64,000 bases of DNA from Halobacteriales archaeon QS_4_70_19 (GCA_003020985.1 PXRM01000003.1:39984-103983); one strand, 5' to 3'; positions 27,635-36,973 are shown, counted from the first letter of the stretch. Notes: generated by a model not told the origin, from the letters alone. Made by a program: numbers and translations.

Positions 27635-28582
27635 CTACGTTTCCGGTTCGATGTACACCTTCCGGACACCGGGCCGGTGCTCGATGATGCCATCCTCGAT
27701 GGCGGTGATGGTGTCGTCCATCTCCTCGGTGTCGAGCCCGTCGTCGAACGCCACGTCCGCCATCACGACGATCTTGTCGGGGCCGAAGTAGACCGTCCGG
27801 AAGTCGACCACGCGCTCGACGCCGTCCCAGCCGGCGACCAGTTCACGGAGTTCGACCTCGTCCTCCTTCGGCAGCGACTCGCCCAGCAGGAGCCGCTTGT
27901 TCTCCCAGGCTAGCGCGACGGCGAACCCCATCAGCATGATGCCGATGAGTGCCGCGGAGACGGCGTCGTAGATGGGGTCGCCCGTCACCCGGGAGAGGTA
28001 GACGCCGAAGAGGGCGATGCCGGCCCCGGCCATCGCGATGAAGTCCTCCGTGAGCGCCGTCAGCACCGTCACGTCTGAGGTCTTGCGGAACGCCTCCCGG
28101 AAGCCGCTCCACTCGTTCTCCTCTATCTGGGCCGACATGTTGGCGTACGCCTTCTTGAACGCGTACGCCTCGAAGACGATGGCCCCGACGAGGACGGCGT
28201 AGTTGACGAACACGGCGTCGAAGGTGATGTCCAGCACGGGGAGCGTGGCGGTCCCCTCGCCCGGCGGGTGCGGGTGGACGATGGCGTCGTAGCCGTGCTT
28301 CAGGCTCTCCCAGCCCGCGATGCCGAACAGGAAGACGCTGACGAGGAAGGAGTAGAAGAACTGCGCCTTCCCGTAGCCGAACGGGTGCTTCCGGGTCCGG
28401 TCCCTCCCGCTGTAGCGGATGCCGATGAGCAGGAACACCTGGTTCCCGGTGTCGGAGATGGAGTGGTACGTCTCCGACAGCATCGCGGCGCTCCCGGTCA
28501 GCAGGAAGCCGACGAACTTGAGAATCGCGATGAGGCCGTTCGCGACGAGCGCGGCGAGGACGACGGATTTGCTGCTGGCCAT
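27635..28582 (-). CDS. Cation diffusion facilitator (CDF) family transporter
   Basis: A proton-coupled divalent-metal exporter family (Zn, Fe, Mn, Co or Cd). The ATG at 28582 (MASSKSVVLAALVANG) gives 315 aa. Six membrane helices are visible. The helix-II metal motif is YHSISDTGNQ, and helix V has the variant LTEDFIAMAGAG. The cytoplasmic C-terminal domain (about 225-315) has the usual beta-alpha metallochaperone-like fold and ends VRKVYIEPET. The metal cannot be assigned. The frame is open upstream of this ATG but without family similarity. Confidence 0.9.
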   Translation of the reverse strand: MASSKSVVLAALVANGLIAILKFVGFLLTGSAAMLSETYHSISDTGNQVFLLIGIRYSGRDRTRKHPFGYGKAQFFYSFLVSVFLFGIAGWESLKHGYDAIVHPHPPGEGTATLPVLDITFDAVFVNYAVLVGAIVFEAYAFKKAYANMSAQIEENEWSGFREAFRKTSDVTVLTALTEDFIAMAGAGIALFGVYLSRVTGDPIYDAVSAALIGIMLMGFAVALAWENKRLLLGESLPKEDEVELRELVAGWDGVERVVDFRTVYFGPDKIVVMADVAFDDGLDTEEMDDTITAIEDGIIEHRPGVRKVYIEPET

Positions 28583-28711
28583 CGGTCGTGCGGGCGGTCG
28601 CACGACGGCGGCAAAGGCCTTGCCGTCGGTCCCCGGGCGATGCCGTCCGTCTACGGGCGAAGGAACTACAACCGGCGGCGTCGTCCGCTCACGGATGATC
28701 GTTCCCCTTAG

Positions 28712-28880
28712 GTTCCGGGAGCAATCGAACTGCTGATCGTCGCCCTCGTGCTTGCCGTCCTGGCCGTCACGGCGGTCGTGCTCGTCCTGCTGCTCCGCTG
28801 GATCGTCGGCCGGACGCGCACGGACTGGAATCGAGGAGCCGGAGCAGCGGGTGGAGGGGCTGGAGTCGGACCGGAAGTGA
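28712..28880 (+). pseudogene. Possible small single-TM protein gene, broken
   Basis: One frame reads a strong membrane helix (LLIVALVLAVLAVTAVVLVL) then RWIVGRTRTDW, with no ATG and only an internal GTG at 28748. Close to 28832 a different frame continues with the plausible acidic tail IEEPEQRVEGLESDRK and a TGA at 28878-28880. A one-base change would join them. It may be a decayed or mis-sequenced small membrane protein gene, or chance. The rest of the 400-base gap to 28984 shows nothing else. Confidence 0.25.
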
Positions 28881-28983
28881 GTGCGACACGTGGACGTGGC
28901 CAGGACGGGGGACGACGTCGCCACGGTCGGGGCCCGAACTCGGTCCACGGTGACTTAGGAGCCCCGCGGGTGAATAGCTCTCC

Positions 28984-29514
28984 GTGCTCGCCATCCTCTC
29001 GGACACCCACGGGACCGACGACCCGCGCCTCGACGGCCGCACCGCGACCGCCGTCGCCGAGGCCGAGGTCGTCGTCCACGCCGGCGACTTCACCACCGAG
29101 ACCGTTCTCGACGTGTTCCACAACCGTGCCGGGCGACTGCACGCCGTCCACGGCAACCGGGACGACCCGGGCGTGACCGAGCGGCTCCCGGAACGCCGGG
29201 TCCTCGAGTACGGCGGCGTCCGGTTCGTCGTCGTCCACGGGCACGAGCACAGCGAGCAGGCGCTCTCGCTGGCCGCCCGCGAGGCCGGCGCCGCGTGCGT
29301 CGTCGTCGGCCACTCCCATCGCCCCACGCTGCGGCCGCTCGGGGACGTGACGCTCCTCAACCCCGGCAGCCACGCCGACCCGCGGCAGTACCAGCCGGCA
29401 CACGCGGAGCTGGAGCGGGCAGCCGACGGGCTCGAGGGGCGCCTCGTCCAGCCGGACGGGGCGCTGCTGGAGACGTTCGCGCTCCGGGCCGCCGGCCCGG
29501 CGGGGACCGAGTGA
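28984..29514 (+). CDS. YfcE/MJ0936-type metallophosphoesterase
   Basis: A small calcineurin-fold phosphodiesterase. The GTG start at 28984 (MLAILSDTHG) gives 176 aa. The two-metal site is complete: D-x-H in SDTHG, HAGDFT, GNRD, HGHEH and GHSHRP, ending with NPGSHADPR. Family members hydrolyse phosphodiesters in vitro; the physiological substrate is unknown. It stands alone on the plus strand. Confidence 0.9.
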   Translation: MLAILSDTHGTDDPRLDGRTATAVAEAEVVVHAGDFTTETVLDVFHNRAGRLHAVHGNRDDPGVTERLPERRVLEYGGVRFVVVHGHEHSEQALSLAAREAGAACVVVGHSHRPTLRPLGDVTLLNPGSHADPRQYQPAHAELERAADGLEGRLVQPDGALLETFALRAAGPAGTE

Positions 29515-29705
29515 GGGCCTCGCGGCCCGGGGTGCACCGAACGGGACCTGGCAGGGGAACGGGGGGAGTCGGCGTGGAGGGCCGAAGCGTCCGGCGCAGT
29601 TTCGCCTATGAGGGGATGTGAAAAGTAGCCGCCGGAAACTCAAAGAACCGCTTTACCAACACGCGGTCCCCTCGCGCCCGCGCTCCGAGCCCCGCTCGCC
29701 GGCCG

Positions 29706-30588
29706 TCAGAGCGTCCGACCGTAGGTGAGCGCGACCGCGACGCCCAGCACCACCGCTCCGCCGAGGAAGAAGACCAGCCCCGGCGGGAGCCCCAGCGCGG
29801 CGTCGCTGCCGGCGGCCTCCGTCGCCAGCCGGGCGGTCTCCGTGACCGTCTCGTTGGCGCCCGTCGGTGTCGGGGTCCGGCGTCCCCGTAGGCTCCGGTG
29901 TGGCTCCGCCGGCACCGCCGGCCCCACCGTCACCCCCTGCGGCCGTCTCCGTCGCGGTTCCGCTCCGGTCGTTCGTCCGGAAGACGCCCACGTCGTCGCC
30001 CCCGGTCGTCTCCGGTGCCGGCGTGCCCGTCGGCTCTGCCGTCGGTGTGTCGGTTGGAGTGTCCGTGGCCGGCGCGGCGCCACCGCCATCCTCGGCCGCG
30101 CTGCCCCCGCCCGAATCGGCACCCGTGCCGAACAGGGAGGGAGCCAGCCGGCCCACGCCGCGGCCGAACACCTCCTGGACGGCGACGGCACCGAACAGGA
30201 GCGCGAACAGCCCACCGACCAGCCGGCGCAGCGCCGCCCGGATGCCGGTGGCCTGCTCCTCGCGTCCGGCGAAGATGACCAGCGGCTTGTCCGCCGGCGC
30301 GTAGACGTCCATCTCCCGGCCCTTCTCGGAGTAGGCCGTGCCGACGACCTCGATGGCACCGGCGTCGGAGAGGCGTTCGAGGTGGTACTGTGCGTTCTGG
30401 AGCGTCGTGTCGACCTGGTTCGCGAGCCTGGAGGGCGGTAGGGGCTCCTCGTGGAGCGCGGAGAGGATTTCGCGCGCCGTGTCCGAGGAGAGGGCCCCCA
30501 TCAGGGCGTCCGCCTCGTCGCTGTCGAGGCCGACCACCCGGGGGTTCTCCTCGACGGATACCTCCGGACTGGAGGGCAGGAGGCTCAT
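29706..30588 (-). pseudogene. Membrane-anchored winged-helix (ArsR-like) regulator, apparent frameshift
   Basis: The ATG at 30588 gives MSLLPSSPEVSVEENPRVVG. A winged-helix domain follows (about 25-100: SDTAREILSALHEEPLPPSR, LQNAQYHLERLSDAGAIEVV), then a hydrophobic segment (GGLFALLFGAVAVQEVF) and a long Thr/Pro/Gly-rich linker. In the current frame the end is Arg-rich. A second frame continues from TPTPTGANETVTETARL to a C-terminal membrane helix (PPGLVFFLGGAVVLGVAVAL) and TGA at 29706. Removing one base from the four-G run 29872-29875 joins them exactly. If intact it would be a DNA-binding protein with two membrane segments. Confidence 0.65.
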
Positions 30589-30706
30589 CACCTCGTAGAT
30601 TCCGTCCGTCGCGCATCAATCTTGTGTGCCTGCGCCCCGGGGTCACGTGCAGCGGGTGGTGGGGCTGCCGAAACGCCTTTGCGCGCCCACGTCCCAGCGA
30701 CGCGTA

Positions 30707-30841
30707 ATGGTGCAGGTGGACCCCGTACTGGTCGGCATCGTCGCCGTACTACTGTTCGTCGTGCTCTTCCTCTTCCTCCTGTTCCGGCGGACGATGAAGG
30801 GGTTCGCGGACGGCCTCCGCGAGGGGCAACGGCGGGAGTAG
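30707..30841 (+). CDS. Small single-pass membrane protein (44 aa)
   Basis: ATG at 30707 encodes MVQVDPVLVGIVAVLLFVVL, one long membrane helix, then a short basic/acidic tail (RRTMKGFADGLREGQRRE). The compact design with good codon bias supports a real gene of unknown role. It is divergent from the wHTH membrane protein, with about 120 bases between the starts. Confidence 0.65.
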   Translation: MVQVDPVLVGIVAVLLFVVLFLFLLFRRTMKGFADGLREGQRRE

Positions 30842-30951
30842 TCTGAAATACGTCGCGTAAATCTCTCAGGATGTATACTGTCGATTAGGATGAGATATTA
30901 CGGGATTATCCGCCCCGTTACTGCTGAATCCGTCGACGGGGACAGCGGCGC

Positions 30952-31857
30952 TCACCGCAGGTCCCGTGCCCGCTCCCACGCCCGGAGCAGGTCGGCGAGG
31001 GTCCGGAGCGTCGGCACCGGCACGCCGTGGGCGTCCGCCCGGTCGAGCGCCGCGCCGAGGATGGCGTCGACCTCCGTCCGCCGGTCGGCGAGCACGTCCT
31101 GCTGCATCGAGGAGGTGTTCGCCGCGGTCGCCCGGGCGACCCGCTCGACGGCGGCCGTCGCCGCCTCGTCCGTCAGGTCCACCCCCTCGGCGCGGGCGAC
31201 GCTGGCCACCTCCCGGGCGGCCCGCCGGGCCACGTCGTTCCCCGGGCCATCGAGGAGGGCGCCGTTCTCGACGCGTGCGAGCGCGGTCGGGGCGTTGATA
31301 CCGGCGTTGACGGCCAGCTTCTCCCACAGCCGCCGGGGCATGTCCGTCGTGACGGTCGTCCCGATGCCGGCCTCGTCGAAGGCCGCGCCCACCCGGTCGG
31401 CCGCCGCCGAGGGCCCCCCGTCGTGGGCACCCAGTACCACCTCGCCGACGCCCGTGCAGCGGACGACCCCGGGGTCCGGCAGCATCGCCCCGTAGGTGCA
31501 GGTCCCCGCGAGTACCGCGCAGTCGAGCGCGTCGGCCAGCCGCGCCTCGTTACCCAGCCCGTTCGAGAGCGACAGCGCCGCGTCCAGGTCGCAGTCGGCG
31601 GCGGCGAGGTCGGCGGCGGCGGCGGCCGTGTCGAACGCCTTCGCCGTCACGAGCGCGCAGTCGAACCGGTCGCCGGGCACGTCCGTACGGGCGTCCGGAG
31701 TAACGTGTGCTTCGACGATTCCCCCGACGGTGAGGCCGGACTCGCGGACGGCACCGACGTGTGGCTCGCGACCGACGAGGGTCACCCCGTGGTCGCGGGC
31801 CAGCAGCCCACCCAGGAGGCTCCCGAGCGACCCCGCGCCGACGACGAGGAACTCCAT
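30952..31857 (-). CDS. 2-dehydropantoate 2-reductase family protein
   Basis: NADPH-dependent reductase fold; the type enzyme converts ketopantoate to pantoate for CoA. 301 aa, ATG at 31857 (MEFLVVGAGSLGSLLGG) with a classic GxGxxG nucleotide site. The substrate-lysine region is VTAKAFDT (about residue 70), then SLSNGLGNE, and the C-terminal helical domain has the catalytic-lysine segment LWEKLAVNAGINAPTAL. Length and motifs fit PanE. Some paralogs act on other oxoacids, so the substrate is likely but not proven. Confidence 0.85.
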   Translation of the reverse strand: MEFLVVGAGSLGSLLGGLLARDHGVTLVGREPHVGAVRESGLTVGGIVEAHVTPDARTDVPGDRFDCALVTAKAFDTAAAAADLAAADCDLDAALSLSNGLGNEARLADALDCAVLAGTCTYGAMLPDPGVVRCTGVGEVVLGAHDGGPSAAADRVGAAFDEAGIGTTVTTDMPRRLWEKLAVNAGINAPTALARVENGALLDGPGNDVARRAAREVASVARAEGVDLTDEAATAAVERVARATAANTSSMQQDVLADRRTEVDAILGAALDRADAHGVPVPTLRTLADLLRAWERARDLR

Positions 31858-31926
31858 ACGCGGGGGTCGGGGAGGGCGAGTAAAGGCGTGTCGTCGGGCG
31901 GTGCCCGACGGTCGCCGGGCCGGGAC

Positions 31927-32103
31927 TCAGTCCTGGGCCCAGTAGTAGAGTTCCTCCTCGGGGGCGCCGCACGACGGGCACTCGTCGGGCATCTCGTCGA
32001 GTTCGCCGATCTCGCCACACTCCCAGCAGCGCCAGTGGAGCTCCTTGTGTCCCGAGCGCGCGGGGACTTTCGATACTCCAGTTTCCGGGGCGGTGGCGTC
32101 CAC
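31927..32103 (-). CDS. Small rubredoxin-like zinc-ribbon protein (58 aa)
   Basis: A short frame with GTG start at 32103 ends in TGA at 31927. It contains HWRCWECGEIGELDEMPDEC and then CGAPEEELYYWAQD, i.e. two CxxC pairs spaced as in rubredoxin-type zinc ribbons, preceded by a flexible Thr/Pro N-terminus. Haloarchaea encode several tiny proteins of this type that probably bind zinc. It lies between panE-like and sufU genes on the same strand. An in-frame TAG a few codons upstream limits the start. Confidence 0.7.
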   Translation of the reverse strand: MDATAPETGVSKVPARSGHKELHWRCWECGEIGELDEMPDECPSCGAPEEELYYWAQD

Positions 32104-32187
32104 ACTCCGTTCCTTACCCGAACACTACCCCTGCTCCAGCGCAGCGGGGGCGACCGCCGACTGCCACGGGCGAGCGACCGCGGCGGG

Positions 32188-32604
32188 CTACTCCTCGGTG
32201 GTCGTCTGCTCGATGTCCTTCTCGCCGAGGTGGATGGCGGCGCCGTCCTGGGCGACCTTCTCGGCCAGCACGGCACACTTCACCCGCATCGGGTTCACGT
32301 CGATCCCCAGCAGGTCGAAGATGTCGTCCCGGTCCATCTCCCGGATCTCGTCGAGGGTCCGGCCGTGGAGGTCCTGCGAGAGCATGCTGGCCGAGGCCTG
32401 CGAGATGGCACAGCCGTCCCCAACGAACGAGACCCGCTCGACGGTCTCGCCGTCGTCGTCGAGCTTCACGTACATCTTGATGGTATCGCCGCACATCGGG
32501 TTCTCCCCGACGTGCTCGAAGGTGGCATCCTCGAGTTCCCCGTAGTTGCGCGGGTTCTTGTAGTGGTCGAGGATCTGCTGGCGATACATGTCACGGCCGC
32601 TCAT
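32188..32604 (-). CDS. sufU: Iron-sulfur cluster assembly scaffold SufU/IscU-like
   Basis: A U-type scaffold or sulfur-transfer protein for Fe-S cluster synthesis. 138 aa with ATG at 32604 (MSGRDMYRQQILDHYKNPRN, a hallmark N-terminus). The three cysteines and the Asp ligand are present in NPMCGD, GDGCAISQASAS and RVKCAVL, with the DIFDLLGIDVNPMR insertion typical of the SufU branch. It is 85 bases downstream of lyeJ on the same strand; no sufBCD genes are in the window. Confidence 0.9.
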   Translation of the reverse strand: MSGRDMYRQQILDHYKNPRNYGELEDATFEHVGENPMCGDTIKMYVKLDDDGETVERVSFVGDGCAISQASASMLSQDLHGRTLDEIREMDRDDIFDLLGIDVNPMRVKCAVLAEKVAQDGAAIHLGEKDIEQTTTEE

Positions 32605-32689
32605 TGTCGTTCTCGGGTAGTGGGCTTGCGCGCAAAAGGCTTCGCTTCCGGAGCGGTTCCCGCTCTGCGAACGCCGTCCGGGTCCGGCC

Positions 32690-33610
32690 TCACCCGACGA
32701 ACGGGTTGCCGTACACCAGCACGTAGAGGCCGCCCATCGTGATGACCATGCCGGCGAGCGTGTTGATGACGGGGTACCACCAGTAGGCCTCGTCCACGTC
32801 CACGCGGGCGTAGGTGATGCCGAAGACGAGCAGCGGGTACAGCATCAGCACCACCGCGAAGAACGGGTGGACGTAGACGAACGCCACCGCTGCCAGCAAC
32901 CACATCATCGCGCAGTAGAGGAACGTGTTGAACTGTCCGAGATAGGTCGCGGTGGTCTCGATGCCCGCCTCCCGGTCCGGCTCGATGTCCGGGATGGCCG
33001 AGAACGTGTGCATCCCCATCGTCCAGAGCCAGCCGCCCACGATGGCGCCCAGCGGCGGCAGTTGCCCGGCGAGCGCCGTGTACGCTGCGACCCCGGGGAG
33101 GATGTAGAGCCCGTTCGAGACGGAGTCGAGGAACGGGGTGGTCTTGAAGCGGAGCGGCGGTGCCGAGTATTCCGTGGCGAGGAAGCCGAAGACGGCGAGC
33201 GCGCCGACGGCCGCCAGCGGGAGGAACGGGAGGAACGCCAGCCCGAGCAGCCCGGACACGACGACGGCACCGACGACGAGCCGCGACCCCTCGTAGCGGA
33301 CCTCCCGGCCCTCCTTCTTCGGGTTCTCGGCGTCGACGTCGGCGTCGAAGACGTCGTTGACGCCGTATAGGTAGACGTTCGCGGGGAGCAGGAAGTAGCC
33401 GAACAACGCGAGCGCGAGCGGCGCGAACAGTTCCGCGACCGACGAGGCGGCGTACGCCACCCCGACGACGACCGGTCCCGCGAGGTAGAGCCAGAACCGG
33501 GGGCGCGAGAGCCGGAGCAGGTAGCCGACGGCCGTGTCCTCGGGCGGCAGGACGCGGTCCAGCGCGAACGTGCCGGGGTCTGACTCCGGCGTGGACTCGG
33601 CCTCGGGCAT
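32690..33610 (-). CDS. lyeJ: UbiA-family prenyltransferase, probable lycopene elongase (bacterioruberin pathway)
   Basis: 306 aa, ATG at 33610, with 8-9 membrane helices. The two Asp-rich prenyl-diphosphate motifs are NDVFDADVDAENPKK (about residues 97-111) and SAIPDIEPDREAG (about 205-217). Position directly after the crtD-like gene (1-base gap) points to the enzyme that adds C5 units to lycopene on the way to C50 bacterioruberin. In other haloarchaea the order crtD-lyeJ-cruF is known; cruF is not here. Symbol is given from context and motif. Confidence 0.82.
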   Translation of the reverse strand: MPEAESTPESDPGTFALDRVLPPEDTAVGYLLRLSRPRFWLYLAGPVVVGVAYAASSVAELFAPLALALFGYFLLPANVYLYGVNDVFDADVDAENPKKEGREVRYEGSRLVVGAVVVSGLLGLAFLPFLPLAAVGALAVFGFLATEYSAPPLRFKTTPFLDSVSNGLYILPGVAAYTALAGQLPPLGAIVGGWLWTMGMHTFSAIPDIEPDREAGIETTATYLGQFNTFLYCAMMWLLAAVAFVYVHPFFAVVLMLYPLLVFGITYARVDVDEAYWWYPVINTLAGMVITMGGLYVLVYGNPFVG

Positions 33611-33611
33611 G

Positions 33612-35246
33612 CTATCGGTCGGGCGCGCTCCCCGCGAGATCTTCGATGACGCAGTCGGCGGTGTGCTGCCCGCTCACCAGGCACATCGGCACGCCGATGC
33701 CCGGGGTGGTGTACGAGCCCGTGAAGTAGAGCCCGTCGACCGCCTTCGAGCGGTGGGGCGGCCGGAGGAACGCGGTCTGGCGGAGCGTGTGGGCCATCCC
33801 GAGCGCGGTCCCCTGCATCGAGTTGTAGCGGTCGGCGAACTCCGAGACGGAGAACGACTCCTCGAAGACGATGCGGTCGCGCAGGTCGACCCCGGTGTTC
33901 TCGGCGAGGTCGTCCAGTACCAGCTCGCGGTAGCGCTCGCGCGTCTCCGGGCCGTCCTCCAGGTCCGGCGCGATGGGGACCAGGACGAACAGGTTGCTGT
34001 GGCCCTCCGGCGCGACGGTGGGATCGGTCTCGGAGGGGACGCAGACGTAGTAGGCGGGGTCGTCGGGCCACGCCGGGTCGTCGAAGACGGTCTCGAAGTG
34101 CTCGTCCCAGTCCGTCGGGAGCACGAGCGTGTGGTGTTCGAGCGGGTCGACGTCGCCCTCGACGCCCAGGTAGAGGAGGAACGCCGACGGGGCGTAGGTG
34201 CGGGAGTCCCAGTAGTCCGCGTCGTAGCCGCGCTCGTGTTCGGGGAGCAGTTCCTGCTCGGTGTGGGCGTAATCGGCGTCGGAGACGACGTAGTCGAACC
34301 GCTCGCGGCGCTCGTCGGCACCGGCACCACCCGTCGCGGTCGCCGCGCCCCCGTCCGTCGCGGGCGCCTCGGGCGGGTTCCCGGCGGCGGTCGCCTCGTC
34401 GCTCCCGTGCTCGGTCCGCGTCGGTAGGCCCGTCTCGGCGGCCTCGCCGACGACGAGTTCGAAGCCCTCGCGCCGGGTGATGATCTCCTCGATGGGGGCG
34501 CCGGTCTCGTACGCCACGCCGAGCTCGCCGCCCAGGTCGACCAGCGCGTCGACCACCGCGCCGATGCCCCCGTCCGGGTAGTAGACGCCGAGGTTGAAGT
34601 CGACGTGGCTCATGATGTTGTAGAGCGCCGGCGTGTTCCCCGGCGCGCCTCCGAGGAACACCAGCGTGTACTGCATGATCTGCTGGAGCTTGGGGTGGTC
34701 GAAGTAGTTCGCGACGTAGTCATCCATCGTCCCGAGCAGCTTCAGGCCGACCGGCGCGGCCTTCATCACGTCCAGGTCGACGAAGTCCCGCAGCGAGGAA
34801 CGGTCCTCGTAGACGAAGTTCTCCATCGCCGTCTCGTAGTGGTACTCGGAGGTGTCGAGGTACTCGTGGAAGGTCTCGCCGGCGCCCTCGGCGTAGGACG
34901 CGAACGTCGCGGCGTTGGCGTCGCGGTCCGGGACCATGTCCACGCGGTCGCCGTCCTTGAAGAAGATGCGGTAGTGGGGGTCGAGCCGCGTCAGGGAGTA
35001 GTAGTCGTCGGGCGAGCGGCCGAAGTGGCCGAAGAAGCGCTCGAACACGTCCGGCATCAGGTACCAGGAGGGACCCATGTCGAACGTGAACCCCTCCGCC
35101 TCCAGTCGGGAGGCACGGCCGCCGAGCTGCTCGTTCTTCTCGAAGACGGTCACGTCCGCGCCCGCGTCCGCCAGGTAACAGGCCGTCGAGAGGCCCCCGA
35201 AGCCGCCACCGATCACGGCGATCCGTTCGCCGTCGAGCCCTTGCAT
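33612..35246 (-). CDS. crtD: CrtI/CrtD-family carotenoid desaturase
   Basis: A FAD-dependent carotenoid desaturase. 544 aa, ATG at 35246. The N-terminal dinucleotide site is VIGGGFGGLSTACYLADAG, followed by GGRASRLEAEGFTFDMGPSWY. The C-terminal family signature includes FTGSYTTPGIGVPMC. The N-terminal half is typical, while about residues 270-315 form an extra acidic/Ala-rich insertion. Paired with lyeJ, it is best read as the 3,4-desaturase of bacterioruberin synthesis, but phytoene desaturase (crtI) is the alternative. Confidence 0.85.
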   Translation of the reverse strand: MQGLDGERIAVIGGGFGGLSTACYLADAGADVTVFEKNEQLGGRASRLEAEGFTFDMGPSWYLMPDVFERFFGHFGRSPDDYYSLTRLDPHYRIFFKDGDRVDMVPDRDANAATFASYAEGAGETFHEYLDTSEYHYETAMENFVYEDRSSLRDFVDLDVMKAAPVGLKLLGTMDDYVANYFDHPKLQQIMQYTLVFLGGAPGNTPALYNIMSHVDFNLGVYYPDGGIGAVVDALVDLGGELGVAYETGAPIEEIITRREGFELVVGEAAETGLPTRTEHGSDEATAAGNPPEAPATDGGAATATGGAGADERRERFDYVVSDADYAHTEQELLPEHERGYDADYWDSRTYAPSAFLLYLGVEGDVDPLEHHTLVLPTDWDEHFETVFDDPAWPDDPAYYVCVPSETDPTVAPEGHSNLFVLVPIAPDLEDGPETRERYRELVLDDLAENTGVDLRDRIVFEESFSVSEFADRYNSMQGTALGMAHTLRQTAFLRPPHRSKAVDGLYFTGSYTTPGIGVPMCLVSGQHTADCVIEDLAGSAPDR

Positions 35247-35375
35247 ACGTCCACGGAGGGCTGGCGCGGGCTAAAGTCGTCCGGTCGGGGCGGTCCGTGC
35301 AGCGAGCGGCGACCCGTCCCCGGGGGTCCGCTGCCGGGCAGCGAAGTTTTGGGGGTGCCGGCAGTACGCGTCCCC

Positions 35376-35813
35376 GTGTCGCCTCGAACGCACCTGACGA
35401 GCGCCGAGGACGTCCCCGAGCAGGGCGGCTGGCTGTTCACCGTCGAGGAGGCCGACGGCTCCCGCCAGGAGGTGTTCCTCGTCCGTCTCGCCGACGGGAC
35501 CGCGGCCTGGAAGAACTACTGCCAGCACGAGACCGACCAGGAGCTCTACCGCGAGGGCGTCGGCACGGTGATGCGTGACGGCGGCATCGTCTGCCCCCGA
35601 CACGGCTCCGTCTTCGACGCCGCGACGGGCTACTGCGACAACGGGGAGGCCGCCGGCTCGACGCTGGCCGAGGTCGACGTGACCGAGGAACTCGGCGAGG
35701 TGTACCTCACGGACGACGACGTGACGTTCAGCCACGCCGGGCCCGCGGACGCCGCCGACGACGGCGACGATGACGACGACCTCCCGGACTCCACCTCGCA
35801 CCTGCGGTTCTGA
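35376..35813 (+). CDS. Rieske [2Fe-2S] domain protein
   Basis: A small electron-transfer protein of the ferredoxin-like Rieske type. GTG start at 35376 (SPRTHLTSAEDVPEQGG follows), 145 aa. Cluster ligands are NYCQHETD (Cys-x-His) and VCPRHGSVFD (Cys-x-x-His). The tail is extremely acidic (DDGDDDDDLPDS). No membrane segment, so it is cytosolic and probably serves an oxygenase or reductase. It is divergent from crtD, which may hint at carotenoid oxidation, but that is only context. Confidence 0.85.
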   Translation: MSPRTHLTSAEDVPEQGGWLFTVEEADGSRQEVFLVRLADGTAAWKNYCQHETDQELYREGVGTVMRDGGIVCPRHGSVFDAATGYCDNGEAAGSTLAEVDVTEELGEVYLTDDDVTFSHAGPADAADDGDDDDDLPDSTSHLRF

Positions 35814-35853
35814 GCGGCGGAACCGCCATGCCACGCCGGGCCCAACGCAGGGT

Positions 35854-36468
35854 ATGGACGATCAGCGACGCCGCCGGGTTCGCGAGGCCTGGGACGCCGT
35901 GGCCGACGACTACGCCCGGATGCGGACTCCGGACGGCCCGGACGCCGCCCTGCTGGACGACCTCGTCGCGACACTGCCCGACGACGCCACCGTCCTTGAC
36001 GTGGGCTGTGGCGACGGCGCCCGGACGCTCGCGAACCTCCCGGCGGGCACCGTCGGCCTGGACTTCTCCCGGGTCCAGCTTGGGCTCGCCCGCGAACGGG
36101 TGGCCGGGGCGCCGCTCCTGCAGGGAGACATGACGGCGCTCCCGGTCGCCGACGACAGCGTCGACGCTGTGACTGCCTACCACGCGGTGTTCCACGTTCC
36201 CCGCGAGGAGCACCCCGTGGTGTACCGGGAGGTCGCCCGCGTGCTTCGACCGGGCGGGCGGGTGCTGCTGACGGTCGGGCGCGGGAGCGGGAACTCGACG
36301 GCCAGCGACTGGCTCGGCAGCGGCCACCCGATGTTCTGGAGCACGCCCGGCCGCTCGGCGACGCGCTCGCAACTGCGCGACGCCGGCTTCGACGTCGTCT
36401 GGGAGCGACTCGTCGACGACCCACTCGGGAGCGAGGCGCTGTTCGTACTGGCCGAACTGTCCGAGTGA
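35854..36468 (+). CDS. Class I SAM-dependent methyltransferase
   Basis: 204 aa from the ATG at 35854 ([20 protein letters not shown]). Motif I is [13 protein letters not shown], the acidic loop GLDFSRVQL, and motif IV/post IV includes [16 protein letters not shown] and [18 protein letters not shown]. This matches Methyltransf_11/UbiE-like proteins with small-molecule or tRNA substrates; none can be named. It follows the Rieske gene by 40 bases. Confidence 0.85.
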   Translation: MDDQRRRRVREAWDAVADDYARMRTPDGPDAALLDDLVATLPDDATVLDVGCGDGARTLANLPAGTVGLDFSRVQLGLARERVAGAPLLQGDMTALPVADDSVDAVTAYHAVFHVPREEHPVVYREVARVLRPGGRVLLTVGRGSGNSTASDWLGSGHPMFWSTPGRSATRSQLRDAGFDVVWERLVDDPLGSEALFVLAELSE

Positions 36469-36568
36469 CGCTGCTCGGGTGCCCACCCGTTCGACCGGCT
36501 TCGAGGGATCGCTCGGACGGCCCCGGCGCGGCGCTGCCAGCGGCCGCGCTCCCCGTCGTTCCGTACCG

Positions 36569-36576
36569 TTTATACC
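36569..36576 (+). promoter_or_regulatory. TATA box of the aIF-5A gene (leaderless transcript)
   Basis: The sequence tttatacc is centred 26-27 bases before the ATG at 36599, the spacing expected if transcription starts at the start codon. Leaderless mRNAs are common in haloarchaea. Confidence 0.65.
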
Positions 36577-36598
36577 GGCGCGACCGGAACGCCCGGGC

Positions 36599-36973
36599 AT
36601 GGCGCGAGAGCAGACAGAGGTTCGCGAACTCCAGGAGGGGAACTACGTCATGATCGAGGACGTCCCCTCGAAGATCACGGCCTACAGCACGTCCAAGCCG
36701 GGCAAGCACGGCAGCGCGAAGGCCCGAATCGAGGGAACCGGCGTCTTCGACGGCCAGAAGCGCAACTTCACCCAGCCCGTCGACGCGAAGGTGTGGGTCC
36801 CCATCATCGAGCGCAAGCAGGGGCAGGTCGTCTCCACCTCCGGTGGCGAGATGCAGGTGATGGACCTCGAGACGTACGAGACCATCACGATGCGCATCCC
36901 CGGCAGCGAGGACATTAGCGCCGACGACGAGATCGAGTACCTGGAGTACGAGGGCCAGCGCAAGCTGGTCTGA
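36599..36973 (+). CDS. eif5A: Translation factor aIF-5A
   Basis: Promotes peptide-bond formation at difficult motifs and termination; needs deoxyhypusine or hypusine on one lysine. ATG at 36599, 124 aa. The modification loop is [13 protein letters not shown], with the target lysine in GKHG. An N-terminal SH3-like and C-terminal OB-fold domain of normal length are visible. The gene for an agmatinase-fold protein follows after 38 bases, in line with an agmatine-dependent modification route proposed for haloarchaea. Confidence 0.96.
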   Translation: MAREQTEVRELQEGNYVMIEDVPSKITAYSTSKPGKHGSAKARIEGTGVFDGQKRNFTQPVDAKVWVPIIERKQGQVVSTSGGEMQVMDLETYETITMRIPGSEDISADDEIEYLEYEGQRKLV

